Below are positions 47,424-62,675 of a DNA stretch of 64,000 nt, one piece after another. The notes beneath the pieces are model-generated. The model was not told the origin of the DNA and did no database searches. It was given only the letters and a program-made list of their open reading frames with translations. A program made the position numbers and the translations under genes. Source of the DNA: Microcebus murinus (taxonomy: Eukaryota; Chordata; Mammalia; Primates; Cheirogaleidae); assembly GCF_040939455.1 (NCBI RefSeq), contig NC_134119.1, forward strand, positions 70,046,890 to 70,110,889, written 5' to 3'. Each line of letters begins with the position of its first letter. Positions within the stretch are counted from its first letter, which is position 1.

Positions 47424-48593
47424 CAAGTCATGACATTTCAGTGGGACCGCATATATGATGGTAGTCCCATAAGATTATAATGGAGCTGAAAAATTCCTAT
47501 TGCCTAGTCATGTTTTAGCTGCCTTAATGTCATAGGGCAATTAACTACTCACATGTTTGTGGTGGTGCTGGTGTAAACAAACCTGCACTTCCAGTAGTAT
47601 AAAACTAGAGTACATACAACTATGTACAGTACATAATACTTAATAATGAGTGACTGTGTTACTGGCTTATGCATTTACTGTACTTTTTATCATTATTTTA
47701 GCATGTACTCCTAGTTATTAAAAACAAGTCAGTCAGGTCCTTCAGGAAGTATTCCAGAATGCATTGTTATCATAGGAGAGGAGAGCTCCATGTGTGTTAC
47801 TGCCCCGAAGGCCTTCCAGTGAGACAAGATGTGGAGGTGGAAGACAGTGATTCTGATGATCCTGACCCTGTGTAGGCCTATGTATGTGCTTGTGTCTTAA
47901 TTTTTAACACAAAAGTTTAAAAAGTAAAAAAAAAAAAAAAAAAATTTAATTTTAAAAATAGAAAAAAGCTTATGGAATAAGGATATAAAGAGGAAATATT
48001 TTTGTACAGTTGTACATGTCTGTGTTTTAAGCTAAGTGTTATTACAAAAGAGTCAAAGAGTTATAAAAATTAAAGTTTATAAAGTTACTGTAAGCTAAGG
48101 TTAATCTGTTACTAAAGAAAGAAAATATTTTTTATAAACTTAGTGTAGCCTAAGTGTACAGTGTTTATAAAATCTACAGTAGTATACAGTAATGTCCCAG
48201 CCCTTCACATTCGCTCACTACTCACTCACTAAGTCACCCAGAGCAACTTCCAGTCTTGCAAACTCCTTCATCGCAATTGTCCTGTACAGGTATACCTTTT
48301 TTTTTTTTTTTAATCTTTTACACTATGTGTTTCCTTTATCTTTTCCATGTTTATATGTGTTTAGATACACAAATACTTACCATTGCATTACAATTGCCTA
48401 CAATATTCAGTACAGTAACATGCTGTACAGGTTTGTAGCCTAGGAGCAACAGGTTGTACGACATAGCCTATGTGTGGAGGAGGCTACACCATCTAGATTT
48501 GTGTAAGTACACACTGATATTCGCACCAGTGACACAATCGCCTAATGATGCATTTCTCAGAATTCATCTCCATCATTAAGCAATGCATGACTA
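47424..48593 (-). mobile_element. Tigger-like DNA transposon, 1.2 kb, deleted
   Basis: The ends are caagtcatgac at the left and tagtcatgcattgcttaatg (reverse complement) at the right, flanked by TA at 47422-47423 and 48594-48595. Both ends match the element at 12600-12995. On plus at 47839-47874 a frame reads VEVEDSDSDDPDPV then stop, an acidic tail like those of pogo/Tigger transposases; because the terminal-repeat consensus runs the other way I give strand as minus for the element end only. It has an A-rich interior and no complete transposase. Confidence 0.7.
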
Positions 48594-48595
48594 TA

Positions 48596-49400
48596 GCTGA
48601 TTTTTCAAAACTCAAAATATGAATCTTTTTTTCCATAGGTAAATTCACATTCTCATTTAGTGTAATAATTCAACTTTATTCTTTTCATTTTACTTTGTGT
48701 GCTATTCGTTACCTTGGTCTTTTTTGTTCCTCATATTGGCTGATCATTTCCCTTTTCTATTGCTAAGTTGGAACTTCCACTGTGTTTAGATTAGTGGCTA
48801 TCTCCCCTTTCTTAATAATTATTATTTGGGCGGAATGAGATCACTATAATACCTTCTCACCCACTGTGAATTTTATTTGCCACTCTCTTCCAAGAAGAGA
48901 CCACCCTTGCTTGCTCTTTTCCTCCCATTTCATAGCCCATTCTTTAATCTTTCCTCCATTTCACTAACCTAATGAAAACTTTTAGTCCAAAGTTATTAGC
49001 TTTTCTCTTTCATTTATTTGATTTCACTCACTTTATGCTTGTATTATGTATTGCAAGACTCACTCAGATTTCTATTTAAATTTAAATATACTCTGAAAGA
49101 GTGTGACATTTATTGCTGGCCATTGGATTTCATCGCTTTCCCTTGTCTTGAGGTGACAGTTTTATTTCAAATGTCAATTAGCTAGACCATTTTCTTGGGC
49201 ATTTATATCAGTAAATAATATATTCTGAATCTTCATATGTCTTAAAAACTTTCTTGCACCTTCACAAATTATATTTTAGATTGGTAGAATATTTTTGGAT
49301 TATAGTTTTTTCTCAGTAATCTATAGATATCATTTCAGTAAATTCTGGCTTCTGGTCTTCTAGAAGAGAAACCCAATGCTAGTCTGATTCTCTTGGTTTA
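48596..49400. other. No gene recognised
   Basis: AT-rich, possibly old L1-derived sequence (ttcagtaaattctggcttct). No feature was certain. Confidence 0.4.
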
Positions 49401-49402
49401 TG

Positions 49403-49985
49403 TAGATGTATTCATTTCCTATTGCTGCTGCAACAATTATCACAAACTTCAAAACAAAAATTTATTACCTGGAAGTCAGAAGTCTAAAATAGGTCTCACT
49501 GGGCTAAAAACAAGGTGATACGTCTGTGTTTTCTACTTGAGGCTCTGTGGGAAAGGCCATTTCTTTGCTTTTTTTTTTTTTTTTTTTTGAGACAGAGTCT
49601 CACTTTGTTGCCCAGGCTAGAGTGAGTGCCGGGGAGTCAGCCCAGCTTACAGCAACCTCAAACTCCTGGGCTCAAGCAATCCTCCTGCCTCAGCCTCCTG
49701 AGTAGCTGGGACTACAGACATGAGCCACCATGCGCGGCTCATTTTTTCTATATATATTAGTTGACCAATTAATTCCTTTCTATTTATAGTGGAGACGGGT
49801 CTCGCTCTGGCTCAGGCTGGTTTCGAATTCCTGACCTCCAGCAATCCGTCCAACTCGGCCTCCCAGAGTGCTAGTATTACAGGCGTGAGCCACCGAGCCC
49901 GGCCCATTTCTTTGCTTTTTACAGCTTCTAAAGGCTGCCGGCATTCCTTGGCTTGTGGCCCTTTTCCATCTTCAAAACCAGCAAC
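49403..49985 (-). mobile_element. Old LTR-like repeat split by an Alu
   Basis: tcctattgctgctgcaacaa, caaaaatttattacctggaa and, after the Alu, ggcattccttggcttgtggc form a reverse-complement LTR-like repeat of uncertain family. Confidence 0.5.
49575..49904 (-). mobile_element. Full-length lemur-type Alu
   Basis: A reverse-complement dimer. catttctttgcttttt is duplicated at about 49559-49574 and 49905-49920. Confidence 0.93.
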
Positions 49986-49989
49986 TGTT

Positions 49990-50310
49990 GGGCTGTGAGC
50001 GGTGGTCACGCCTATAATCCTAGCACTCTGGGAGGCTGAGGCAGGAGGACTCCTGAGGTCAGGAGTTCAAGACCAGCCTAAACAAGCGTGAGACCCTGCG
50101 TCTCCTAAAAATAGAAAAAATGGAGCCGGACAACTAAAAATAGAAACAAAAAATTAGCTGGGCATGGTGGTGCGCATGTAGTCCCAACTACTCGGGAGGC
50201 CGAGGCAGGAGAATCGCTTGAGCCCAGGAGCTGCAGTGAGCTAGGGTGATGCCATGGCACTCTAGTCCAGGCAACAGAGTGAGACCCTGTTCCCCTCTCC
50301 CCCCAGAAAA
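49990..50310 (+). mobile_element. Alu (older subfamily)
   Basis: gggctgtgagcggtggtcac at the start, aaaattagctgggcatggtg in the second arm, and a degraded tail gttcccctctcccccc. Confidence 0.85.
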
Positions 50311-50880
50311 ACCAAGCAGGCCACACCACAAAAAACTATTAAAACCTATCTTAATATTTTAACATTTTAGGCTGATTTTAATTTTTTCTCCATAATAATT
50401 CTTAGTTTCTTTAATGAAAAAATCATGTTTAAAGTTTTCCACCAGCCAAATTTCTAATCAATTTTCTTTGTTGCAAAACGTCAGGGTAATAAGAAACATG
50501 CAGTTTATAAATGGGGAAAGTAAATCTTAAACAAGTTGTCACAATTCCACAGGCAACCAAACAGAAACCCAAATTCGTATCATCACATTCTTGCATATGT
50601 AGCTCTGTATAATCACAAGCCTACATGGTTTCTGAACTCTGGTCACATTCACACCGAAAGGGCAAGTCACGCCGACTTCCACAAATAACCACAGGCACAC
50701 GCTCTAAGACATAGAAACTTTGTGTACCAGGCCACAAATCCCAAAGCACCACAGGGTCAGAATCCCAGTCACCGTCCGCCAGCAGAGCATACGCAGTCGT
50801 TCATTTCAATTACCTGCTCCGCTCCACACACCCAGGCTGCGCGACAGCAGGCCGCTCTCTGGATAGTGCTGCAGCGTCCC
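50311..50880. other. No gene; upstream flank of the second promoter
   Basis: AT-rich, then rising in GC from about 50640. No repeat family was recognised. Confidence 0.45.
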
Positions 50881-51145
50881 CGGACTACACTTCCCACGAG
50901 CCACCGCGACAGCCCCTGTCGCCGCCCAGACCCGCCTTCTCGGAGTTCCTCAGGCGTTTGGCGCCTCCTGTGGGCTGGGCCACACTTCCCAGAAGCCACT
51001 GCGGCCAGCCCGGACCCGCCTTCTTGCAGTTCCTCAGGCGTTTGGCGCCTCTTAAGGACTGGGTTGCACTTCCCAGAAGCCACCGCGTCCAGCCCGGACC
51101 CGCCTTCCCTGAGTTCCTCAGGCGCTTGGCGCGTCCTGCGGGCCG
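50881..51145. repeat. Tandem promoter repeat, three units of 95 and 84 bp
   Basis: Units align on cacttccc at 50888, 50983 and 51067, and on cctcaggcg at about 50949, 51033 and 51117. The first unit has an 11-bp longer stretch (gacagcccctgtcgccgccc). Similarity between units two and three is high. Confidence 0.88.
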
Positions 51146-51852
51146 TTCCGTGACTCTTTTCGCTCTGCGCTGCGCCTCGCCGAAGCGACCGCGGATCCAG
51201 CCAGCGGTGCGGGCTCGGGACGCCTCCTAGCTCGTCAGGCTGGGACAGAGACACGGCCTTCCGCGCGGGTGCAAGGCCCCGAGCGTCCTGGCGTTTCTGA
51301 GCCGAGGTTCGTAGCGCCGGGACTTAACGGTGTGGCTCAGAGGGCACTTCCAGTGTGGACTACGTTCCCTAGGCCGGCGCGGCGGCCCGCGAGTCCCCGC
51401 CGAGTCCGCGTCTGCGCGTTTGTTCCCCCGCAAGGACGAGTGGACAGCCAGGAGGAGTCTGGAGCGGGGCCTCGCTGGGGTGGGGCTGCGGGAGTGCGTG
51501 AGGGATGAGGGACACGGGTTGCTCCTGGTGCCGGGTGTTCCCGACTGCCTGTCCCTCCCTCGTGTGGCGTCGGGACTGCCTCTCCCGGAGCCGAAGCGGC
51601 CCGCCGCGAATCCGAGAACCTGCTTTCTTCTTTTTAGGGCGACTTGAGGGTCCTCAGAGTCCAGTCAGCACGGGGCACATGGGCGATCCCTGCTGCGGCC
51701 AGTCGGGTCAGAGTCTGCAAGGGAGGACACTAAGTGCGTCGGAGCCCGTCACGGGCTGCAGGGAGTGTGTTTGGAGACTTTGGTGTCGGTTCGAGAGGTG
51801 CCCATGACACCCTGCACCTCCTTACTGCATTTCTGGGCTTTCCTCCCTCTAG
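50881..51852 (+). promoter_or_regulatory. CpG-island promoter of a second KRAB-ZNF locus
   Basis: A CpG-rich island whose left part is three tandem units carrying a ZNF143/THAP11-like core (cacttccc at 50888, 50983 and 51067) each followed by cctcaggcg and ttggcgc. Two further near matches are ACTACGTTCCCT at 51359 and ACTGCATTTCTCAGAG at 51853. The direction is given by the ATG exon at 51853-51880 on plus. The large open frames here (for example 50722-51153) reflect GC content. First-exon limits are not determinable by eye. Confidence 0.75.
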
Positions 51853-51880
51853 ACTGCATTTCTCAGAGGCCATCACAATG
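51853..51880 (+). other. Probable 28-bp exon ending in ATG
   Basis: The acceptor tttcctccctctag is followed by actgcatttctcagaggcc and atcacaATG, then the consensus donor gtaagt at 51881. An exon ending exactly after ATG is a common KRAB-ZNF arrangement, but no KRAB-A exon follows here. Confidence 0.55.
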
Positions 51881-52278
51881 GTAAGTTTGTCGGATCCCAA
51901 ATCAAACGCCGCATCTTTTACTTCTTCAAGATTCTTATGCTGGAAACGGAGGACTTCACATTACGCTTGAGGTTGTGAGCAGTTTTGCTTATTTTTTTTT
52001 TTAATCTGCATTTTCCTGAAGAAAAGGACTATAGTTGTATGAATTCTCCAAGGTATTTTTGAGCAGCTGTCTTGGTGTGGACTCAGTCCCTGTTAAAGAA
52101 AACCAGGACTAGACAGAAAATAAAGCGATAAAACCATATTTTATTCAGGAACTATTGCAAAGAGGACGAGGGAGACCCTGGTATAGGACTTGGCTCGATT
52201 CTGAGTACACGAACAAGTGGGGATTCAAGAAGCAGGATAGGGGTCAGTGGGTAGAAAATACTAAGAGTCAAGAAGAGG
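51881..52278. other. Intron-like flank without KRAB-A exon
   Basis: I looked for FRDV/EEW/RDVMLE-coding sequence between the ATG exon and the KRAB-B exon on plus and saw none. Confidence 0.5.
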
Positions 52279-53117
<839 letters not shown>

Positions 53118-53125
<8 letters not shown>

Positions 53126-53190
53126 TTTTGTTTGTATTTGGAGACAGGGTCTCAGTCTGTCATGCAGGCTAGAGTACAGTGGCATCAGAG
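53118..53190 (-). mobile_element. Alu fragment
   Basis: gtttttttgtttgtatttgg, then gagacagggtctcagtctgt and aggctagagtacagtggcat. Only the left-arm start is present. Confidence 0.7.
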
Positions 53191-53451
53191 CCTGGGTCTG
53201 GCTAAGATGTGCACTGAGCCTTTAGTTCAGCATTTGCTTTCTGTTATCTTTCTAATTCTGGATTTTTTTTTTTGGTCCCATTTCTCATGAGAACGGAGGT
53301 AGAAATTGGTAATTTCCTCTTCCCTATGCTTCAGAAAACCTAAACTTCATCTGGCCATTACTTCTAAGGGTGTTTATCCAGATTCCTGCATTAGTGAGTC
53401 TGAAGTTTTGGATGATGGCATGGCCAATTGGCATTCTTTTTCTTTCTACAG

Positions 53452-53547
53452 GCATTTCCATCTCTGTGCCCAATGTGGCTTTCCTTTTGGAGCAAGGTAA
53501 AGAGCCCCAGATGATGAGGTGTAAGGAGACAAGAGCATCATGGATGG
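53452..53547 (+). other. Orphan KRAB-B exon (96 bp)
   Basis: Exactly 96 bp between ttctttctacag and gtgagt. In phase 1 it encodes ISISVPNVAFLLEQGKEP followed by QMMRCKETRASWM, an intact KRAB-B box except that the usual W after GKEP is Q. No KRAB-A exon lies between it and the upstream ATG exon, and no plus-strand finger exon follows within the window. It may be a relic or part of a gene extending beyond the window. Confidence 0.85.
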
Positions 53548-55219
53548 GTGAGTCAGGGCAACCAGTAGAGGGAAAGCTGTTCACACAAAAGCCACCTGCT
53601 CCCCAAGGCTGCAGCAGCTTTAGGTTATTAGGACATCTCCTTTCTTAGGCCTCAGGAAAAATGAGGCCTTTCTACTTTGACCTCTAATGGATCTGATCTT
53701 CCTCTCCATTGATAATTTTATTTTATAATTACCTCCAGTATATAAGCATGTGTGCCTTTCCTCCTTGTTTATGATCAGCTTTCTACATTTATGTTTCTCA
53801 CCAGCTCATCTTATTGTTTTACATAAGCTGTTTTTTGTTCAAAAACATGCCTCAACAATTCTTTACCTATTCATAGAGTACCTATTTTTTGCTGATTGAA
53901 AAATGAATAAATCCATTTCCTCTTTTAACAAACTTTTATTCAGTTTTAAATTTTGGCCAAGAATTAAGGTTGTCTAATGGTATCTATCTAGTTAAGGAAT
54001 TTACTGTTTAATGGAGAGAACTGAGATACTCTCAAATACCTTCTGCAAGGCAGAAACTAAGATTAGAGACTATTAATTCAATGTACTTAATGTGGTATTG
54101 CAGGATCTTACCTCATGGAAACTCAGCCTGTAGTTCAATCAGTGGTTTCCAGGTCTGAGTACTGGATGCAGTCTGAAAACTAGGCAAGGGATGATTATTT
54201 TTCCGTGAGGTGGTCATCATTTATTCCAGCCTTATGGCCATCAGGATATTATTTGATTATTAATATATTTATTTAAACAATACTCTTATTGGCAGCAGAT
54301 ATGTGTTGCTATCAGCAAACTCATGCTATAAGCCAGATCCCTAGATCTCTGAAGATCATTCCCAAGAGAATCAGTTTCAACCTTTCTACTCACAATGGTA
54401 ATTACAGTCTCCTTGCCTCCGATGGCTAAGGGCTGTCACCTGGCCTCCATTACTCTGAGATTCTATCATTTCCACTGAACTAGAGAACCCAATTCCCTAA
54501 CAGCACCTCTTACAGTCTGATCTGGCTTAGAGTACAGCCACTACTGGCCATTTCCATGATGTCTGCACTCCCTCCTTATATGTCCTCCTCTCTGAGTCTT
54601 TTGATTCCTTCCTCCAGTTTGTCATGGAAGTTCTGATATCTCTACTTGATTTGAGAGTCATGGCTTTTTCCAAGTTTCAAGAATTATCCCAGTATCCATT
54701 ACAAGCATCTTTCTGCTCCCTTGCCAGGGCATTAATCCTGCCATGTAGTGACCACTTAGCAATAAACTCTCCCTTATACAACTTTGTATTCTACCCTCTT
54801 TGTTCAGCAGGCTCAGGATCTCCTTACAGGTTTACTCTTCTGATTCTTGCTGGTACATTTTAGCCAGGCCCTGTGGCTCCTTTGGTGCCTGACTCCATCT
54901 CTTCCCATAGCAGGCCCAGCACTTCCCTTGGTGTTGCTAAAATCTGACCTATCACTGGTTGGAGAAGATCCCAGGGAAGGTGAGCATTGTCTGAAAAAGT
55001 GGTGCTTCATTTAGGGCTCTGCATAATCTTCCACAAGAAGAGGGGTGTAGAGGGCACTGGGAAGTCTGGGGATTCAAGGTTCTCAGATGTATGTACTAAG
55101 AGAAAACGAAATCCTGACTCTCAGAATGCCACTTCTTCCCCATCAGGTCTTACATTCATCATTTCCATTCAATACTGCCCTGGAGGTCACAATAAGATGA
55201 CCGATAAACCCCCAAAATG
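53548..55219. other. No gene; possible old ERVL internal remnant
   Basis: Mostly unique-looking sequence. The 54410-54960 part has an even, exon-free character and could be an endogenous-retrovirus interior, but I cannot support a family. No zinc-finger motif was seen. Confidence 0.4.
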
Positions 55220-55301
55220 AATTGCCTAAAGACCAGAAATGAATAAATTAAGCCGTTTTATTTGCAGATGATATGGTTGCTTATATAAAAAAAAAAAACC
55301 T

Positions 55302-55644
<343 letters not shown>

Positions 55645-56128
55645 CCTAAGAGATCTGAAAGAATGAGTAAATAAAATTTTCAACAAGACAGGATACAAGG
55701 TAAATATACAAAACTCATTTGTATCTTCATGTCTAGTAATAACTGGAAAAACAAATTATAAGACAAACCAATTTACATATTGTGAAAATATGAATAAGTT
55801 TAAGAAAGTACATGCAGAATACTACAGGGTGTTGGTGAGTCAAATTAAAGGAAACTGAAAATTATACTAAGGTTACAGATTGCAAGTCACTGCTGTTAAA
55901 GTGTCAATTCTCTTCAAATTGAACTATAGATTCAGTGTAATCTCAATTATAATACTAACAGGCTTTTTGGCAGATTTTGACAGGGTGACTCTAAAATTTA
56001 TCACAAAATGCCAAATGAGCTAGAGTAGCTAGAACAATTTTTAAAAATAACAACAAAGCTGGAGGACTTATACTACTACATTTCAACGCTTCCTCTAAAG
56101 CTAATAATCAAGACGGTGTGGAACTTTT

Positions 56129-56463
<335 letters not shown>

Positions 56464-56493
56464 GACAGTGTGGAACTTTTAAAAAGACAAATA

Positions 56494-56830
<337 letters not shown>

Positions 56831-57495
56831 AAAAAGATAAATAGATTGATGACACAGAATAGATTCCAGAAATACACTCCTACATAAATTGTTAATTGAT
56901 TTTTGAGAAAGACGCCCACACAATTCAAGGAGAAAATGAAAGACATATCCAAAAAATGATGTTGAAATGGGACGATTATATCAAGAAGAAAATATACGTC
57001 ATCCCTTACCTCCTCACATTATTCATAAAAAACTTGAAATAAATCAAACTGTAAAAGGTAAAAACTACACAATAGCTAAAGAGAATATGCAAGAAATTTT
57101 ATGTAAGCTCAGCATAGACTAGTATTTCTTCAAATATAAAAAGCAGAACCATAAAAATATGTTAACTGGATATGATTAAATTTAAAACTTTTGATTTATC
57201 ACCATTATGGAAATGAAAAGGCAAGTTAAAGAATAGAAAATGTTTCCAAAATCTGGCAAACAACTCTCACAACTCCATACTCAGAGAAAGAAACAGACAC
57301 TTCACCAAAGATACAGTCAAAATGTTCATGAAAACATTCTCAATATCAATAGTCATCAGGGAAATGCAAATTAAAGCTGCCATGAGCTGTCATTCCACAC
57401 AAACTGTAATTGCTTGTATTTAGAAAGACTGAGAGTAAAAAGTACTGGTAATGATGTGGAACAAGTAGAATTAACATTTGAGTTTTGACTATGTG

Positions 57496-58491
<996 letters not shown>

Positions 58492-59527
58492 CTGAAAGGG
58501 GGGAAAAAAGAATAAAAACAAATTAAACTAACTTAAAACACATCTTATACCCTGTCAATCCATTAGGAACCAACTTGAAAAACTGAAGTATCAGTTCTTA
58601 AGAATATATTGATAAGAATGCTTATTAAAATAAGCTTTATGTTGTAAATAAGCTAGATATCCTTCATAATTAATCAGGGTATATCTATATCTGGACTATT
58701 ATTCAGTTACTCAAAAAATACTGAACTTTGGCTATGTTTTCTGATCTGTAGGATAATGCATTATTAAGTAAAAAGAGTAAAATACAGACTTATGTGTTAC
58801 ACATCAACTTTCAAACCACAAAAAGGTAATTGGTTGTGTATGTATATGTGTGTATGTATAAACCTGAGGTATTAATGTTTCCAGCTTTGGGACACAGAAT
58901 GACTCTCTATTTTAGTACAGAAAAAATGTGACATAATAAACAACAAAATCAAGCATACAATCAAAGGCAGGCAGAGTATGAACTCTTAGTGATGTATTAA
59001 TAGAATTTTCACAATTGAGGTGATCACTAGGCAAACATGAGAAATAAGGGAGTCAAGTGAAGGCAGAAAGGAAAAGGATTTAGAGCATCAGAAAACATGT
59101 ATCATGTGGAATTACAGGGGCAAAAATGTATCAAGGGAAGGCTGATTGACATGATCAAAAATTTTAAAGGGCGACAAGATTTGCCACAAAAGACAGAAGC
59201 AGTATCTTTCGAACCTGTAGTTTTTGCTGTTTAGGAGCTAAAGGCAGGCCACAGGTAAGAAAGACAATAAAATACTTAAAGTTGAAAAAGCAGAAGACAA
59301 TGATGGGTACAGACTGCTAGTGAACAACAGGGAAGGAAGAGGCAGTCTGGAGTGCAGGTGCACAGAGCTTTGCACTCACTGTTCTTACATGGATCCCAAG
59401 GGAAGTGACCTGTAAACAACTCCACCGGAAATCATTTTTTAGAAAATTCTAAAGTTCTTACAGTTTCCATCCTCACTAGTCAGCTGGACCGAGATACCGG
59501 CTGTAAAAGTAACAACAGGACCTTGCT
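58492..59527. other. Upstream (minus-strand) flank of the broken finger exon
   Basis: AT-rich sequence. I searched the minus strand for KRAB-coding sequence and found none. A short tgtatgtatatgtgtg run lies near 58838. Confidence 0.45.
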
Positions 59528-59822
59528 GGCCAGGCATGGTGACTCATGCCTATAATCCTAGCACTTTGGGAGGCTGAAGTGGGAGGGGGGGGGGGTCGCT
59601 TGATGCCAGGAGTTGGAGAACAGCCTGGGTATTAGCGAGACCATGTCTCTATGAAAAATTAGCCTGGCATGGGGCCATGTGCCTGTAGTCTGAGCTATTC
59701 AGGAGGCTGAGGCAGGAGGATCTCATGAGTCCAGGAGTTTTGAGGCTGCAGTGAGTTATGATGACACCATTGCACTCTATCCCCTCCAAAATAGACCCTG
59801 TCCCAAGGGGGGAGGAAAAAAA
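59528..59822 (+). mobile_element. Old Alu
   Basis: ggccaggcatggtgactcat start, an unusual G-run (about 59585-59595) inside the left arm, and older right-arm form ggctgcagtgagttatgatg. Near-identical flanks caggaccttgct and taggaccttgct mark the target duplication. Confidence 0.87.
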
Positions 59823-61099
59823 GAATAGGACCTTGCTCAGTTATGGAGGATGGATACTGAGTTCTGGCCTGTTCCTGCACTAAATATGTAGGGATCCCAC
59901 CTTGGAGGCCTAACCCCATTAAGGGTGCAAGAGGGGCTACAGTTATAGGAGACCTCTACCAGAAAGGCTTAATGGTTTCTAAAATGAATCTAAACAAAAG
60001 ATTATTACAAAATGTGATGATGCATGCTCATTATTCTATGTCCTTTGCACCATTACATCAACCCATTAAATAGAAATATCCACTTTAGTAAGTATAAGAG
60101 ATTGGTCAGATACCAACTACCTTTCAGTGTTTTCTTACTCCAATGTCTCGATCTTATTTTGGTTACCTGGTATTTCTGAATAGTGAGTGAATATATGAAA
60201 TAAACATTCATCTACAATCCTGAATTTCTACTGAGACCCTGTTACATATTTCTAACTTACAGTTCAAGTTGTACCTTAATTCTAATGATTCCTTAATAAA
60301 TACATCACAAAGGTGCTCCACTGCCCCACTTCATATTAAATATCACTGAGTTTCAAAATTAAAACTATTAATTGCCACACACTAATTTTAATACTTCTAA
60401 TTATAGTTTCCACTTACCACAAGATTGTGGAAGCAAGTTCTAATTCCCCCACTCAAATGTAAAATCACTTCAAGTTTCTGGAATTTCAAACAAACCCAAA
60501 AAGTATTAATATAGCAAGCTCTCCTTTCTACTGCTCACCATAGAAAAGTCTGCTTGCAAGGTTGGCCCCTGACTGGCCTCTAAGGAACTTGGATTTCAAA
60601 AGGGTTCCCACCATTCCCAGAACTGATACAAGTGGTTCACTATACCTAAACTATTTGTACAGATGATGTGGTTTATGCTAAACACCTATTTTCCTTCTGA
60701 GCATCTGGAATTTTAGCACGTTAGGCAGAGGGTACCTTTGTGACTTACCACCAGTAAAACCCCTTGACACTAAGTCTCTAATGTTATCTAGCATCCAATA
60801 TCTCATACATATCACACAATCTGTGACTAGAGGAATTAAGCACATCCTATGTGACTCCACTGGGGGAAGAAACTTGGAAACATGCCTGGTTTCCTCCAGA
60901 CTTTAACCTTTGCTGATTTTGCTTCATATCCTTTTGCTAAAGTATATCTCAGCCACTGTGTAGTACGGAATTTAACCTTTTCTCTATAAAGATATACAAC
61001 TATTAAGTACCCAAAATAATTAAAAATAAAAATTTTTAAAATAAAATATTTGTATGAGCATTGTTAAATTAAAATTATATAACTAATATCAAACATTAA
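59823..61099. other. No gene recognised
   Basis: AT-rich unique-looking sequence. The 60-codon minus frame at 60678-60860 shows no domain. Confidence 0.45.
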
Positions 61100-61850
61100 A
61101 AAAATTAACCTTTTCCAAAGAGAGGTCTAGCCTCTGGCCTTGGCTTCTGAGAAGTAATCTCTGACCCCTTGGAATATCCTGCCTGATAAAAGTATCTCTG
61201 TCTACCTCATGGCCTTGGACCATACCAGATAGTCAAACAATGTGATTTATGTGGGAATCTGAGTCACATGGTATCAATGTGACCTTCAGAGGGCTGGAGG
61301 CTGAGGTCAGCCAAATGAGCAGTCACCCATGTCTATGTGATGGGGCCCAATAAAGAATCTGGACACCAAGGGTCAGGTGGACTTCCCTGGTTGGCCACAC
61401 TCAGTGCATATTGTCACACATCATCGCTGGGAGGAGTTAACATAGTCCATGACTCCACCATGGAAGGACAAATGGAAAGCTCTGTGTTTAGAACCCTCCT
61501 GTACTCTCCCCCATGTATCTCTTCCCTTGGCTTATTTCAATGTGTATCGTTCCACTGTGATAAACTGTAACCATGAGTATAGCAGCTTTCAGTGAATTCT
61601 TTGAGTCCCTGTAGTGAATTTTCAAACCTGAGGGTGATCTTGGGTACTCTGAACTTGCAATTAATGTCAGAAGTGAGGATGGTCTTGGGGACCCTCAAAC
61701 TCTGGAGTTGGCATCAGAATGAGGGTGTCCTTATGGACTACTCCCTAACTTAAAGGTCAGGAGTGCAACTATATGCTGAGTCCTATGACTACTCCTAGTG
61801 AGTCACCACACCTGCCGGTGGTCTTGCGGACTTTTAGTACTCGGCCATTT
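61100..61850 (+). mobile_element. Old LTR-like element (probable)
   Basis: tgatttatgtgggaatctga, ggcccaataaagaatctgga, cttatttcaatgtgtatcgt, actgtgataaactgtaacca and cagtgaattctttgagtccc resemble an ancient ERV-type LTR. The family and limits are uncertain. Confidence 0.45.
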
Positions 61851-62123
61851 ATAAAAGAATGAATGCTTGTTAATGAATCAATGATCAATGAATATACCCA
61901 TTCAAACAATCAGATAACTACATAGGTCATTTTACAGTAAAGAAACAGCAGCATCAAAGACTAACATTTTGTAAAAATACAAAGCCTTACTAAAGTTCAA
62001 ATGAAAAAAGGGGGATGAGCTGGTGAGAAACAGGATCCTGAGTTTAAAAAGCATGTAACAGATGATGAGGAAAGACACACCCATACTTTCTGAGCCTGGA
62101 GGCATTTATAAAAGTAGATATAA

Positions 62124-62198
62124 GCCGGGCGCGGTGGCTCACGCCTGTAATCCTAGCACTCTGGGAGGCTGAGGTGGGCGGATTGCTTGAGGTCAGGG
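62124..62198 (+). mobile_element. Alu 5' fragment (75 bp)
   Basis: gccgggcgcggtggctcacg to ggattgcttgaggtcaggga, then an abrupt switch to unrelated sequence without an A-tail. The intact CpG sites suggest a young but truncated or rearranged copy. Confidence 0.8.
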
Positions 62199-62675
62199 AG
62201 AATCTGAAGATTTGGCCATTAAGGGAAAAATAGCAAATGTTGCCCCACATTATGGGAGAGCCAGGTGGGCATCCTGTACCAGATGGCTGAGTTTTGAGCA
62301 TTCCTGTAGGAACCATGTCATCTTGATTTTCTTACATGCAAATGTTGACCATGAGATTGGTTTTGGATTGTGAACTTGGTGATGTAGAGTGGAATTGAAT
62401 GTAAAGACATGATACTACAGTCTTCCCTGGATGGAGGGGTCTGCAGGTGCCAGGAAACAGAGCCAGTAACCCAGAGCTGGCTCATATGCTTGCCTCTTCT
62501 CCAGCCTCCATTCTGCCCCCAAGATTATGCAAGAGTTATGGCTGTGCCTGACTTGGAAGTCTTTGGTTATTCCCTTCAACCACAGAAGAGGATCCAAACC
62601 CCTGAACATGGGCCACAGGGGCTGCTCGGTTTGATCTTTGTTCTTCCAGGAGCAACTCCATCCCTTTCCTTCCCA
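62199..62675. other. No gene recognised
   Basis: Contains a long but featureless open frame (62409-62792, 127 codons) that runs into the following Alu. Confidence 0.45.

Noticed and set aside
50722..51647. Proline-rich ORFs (143 and 161 codons) in the second CpG island
   Set aside because: They are explained by the tandem 84-95 bp promoter repeat and GC content, and both strands are open.
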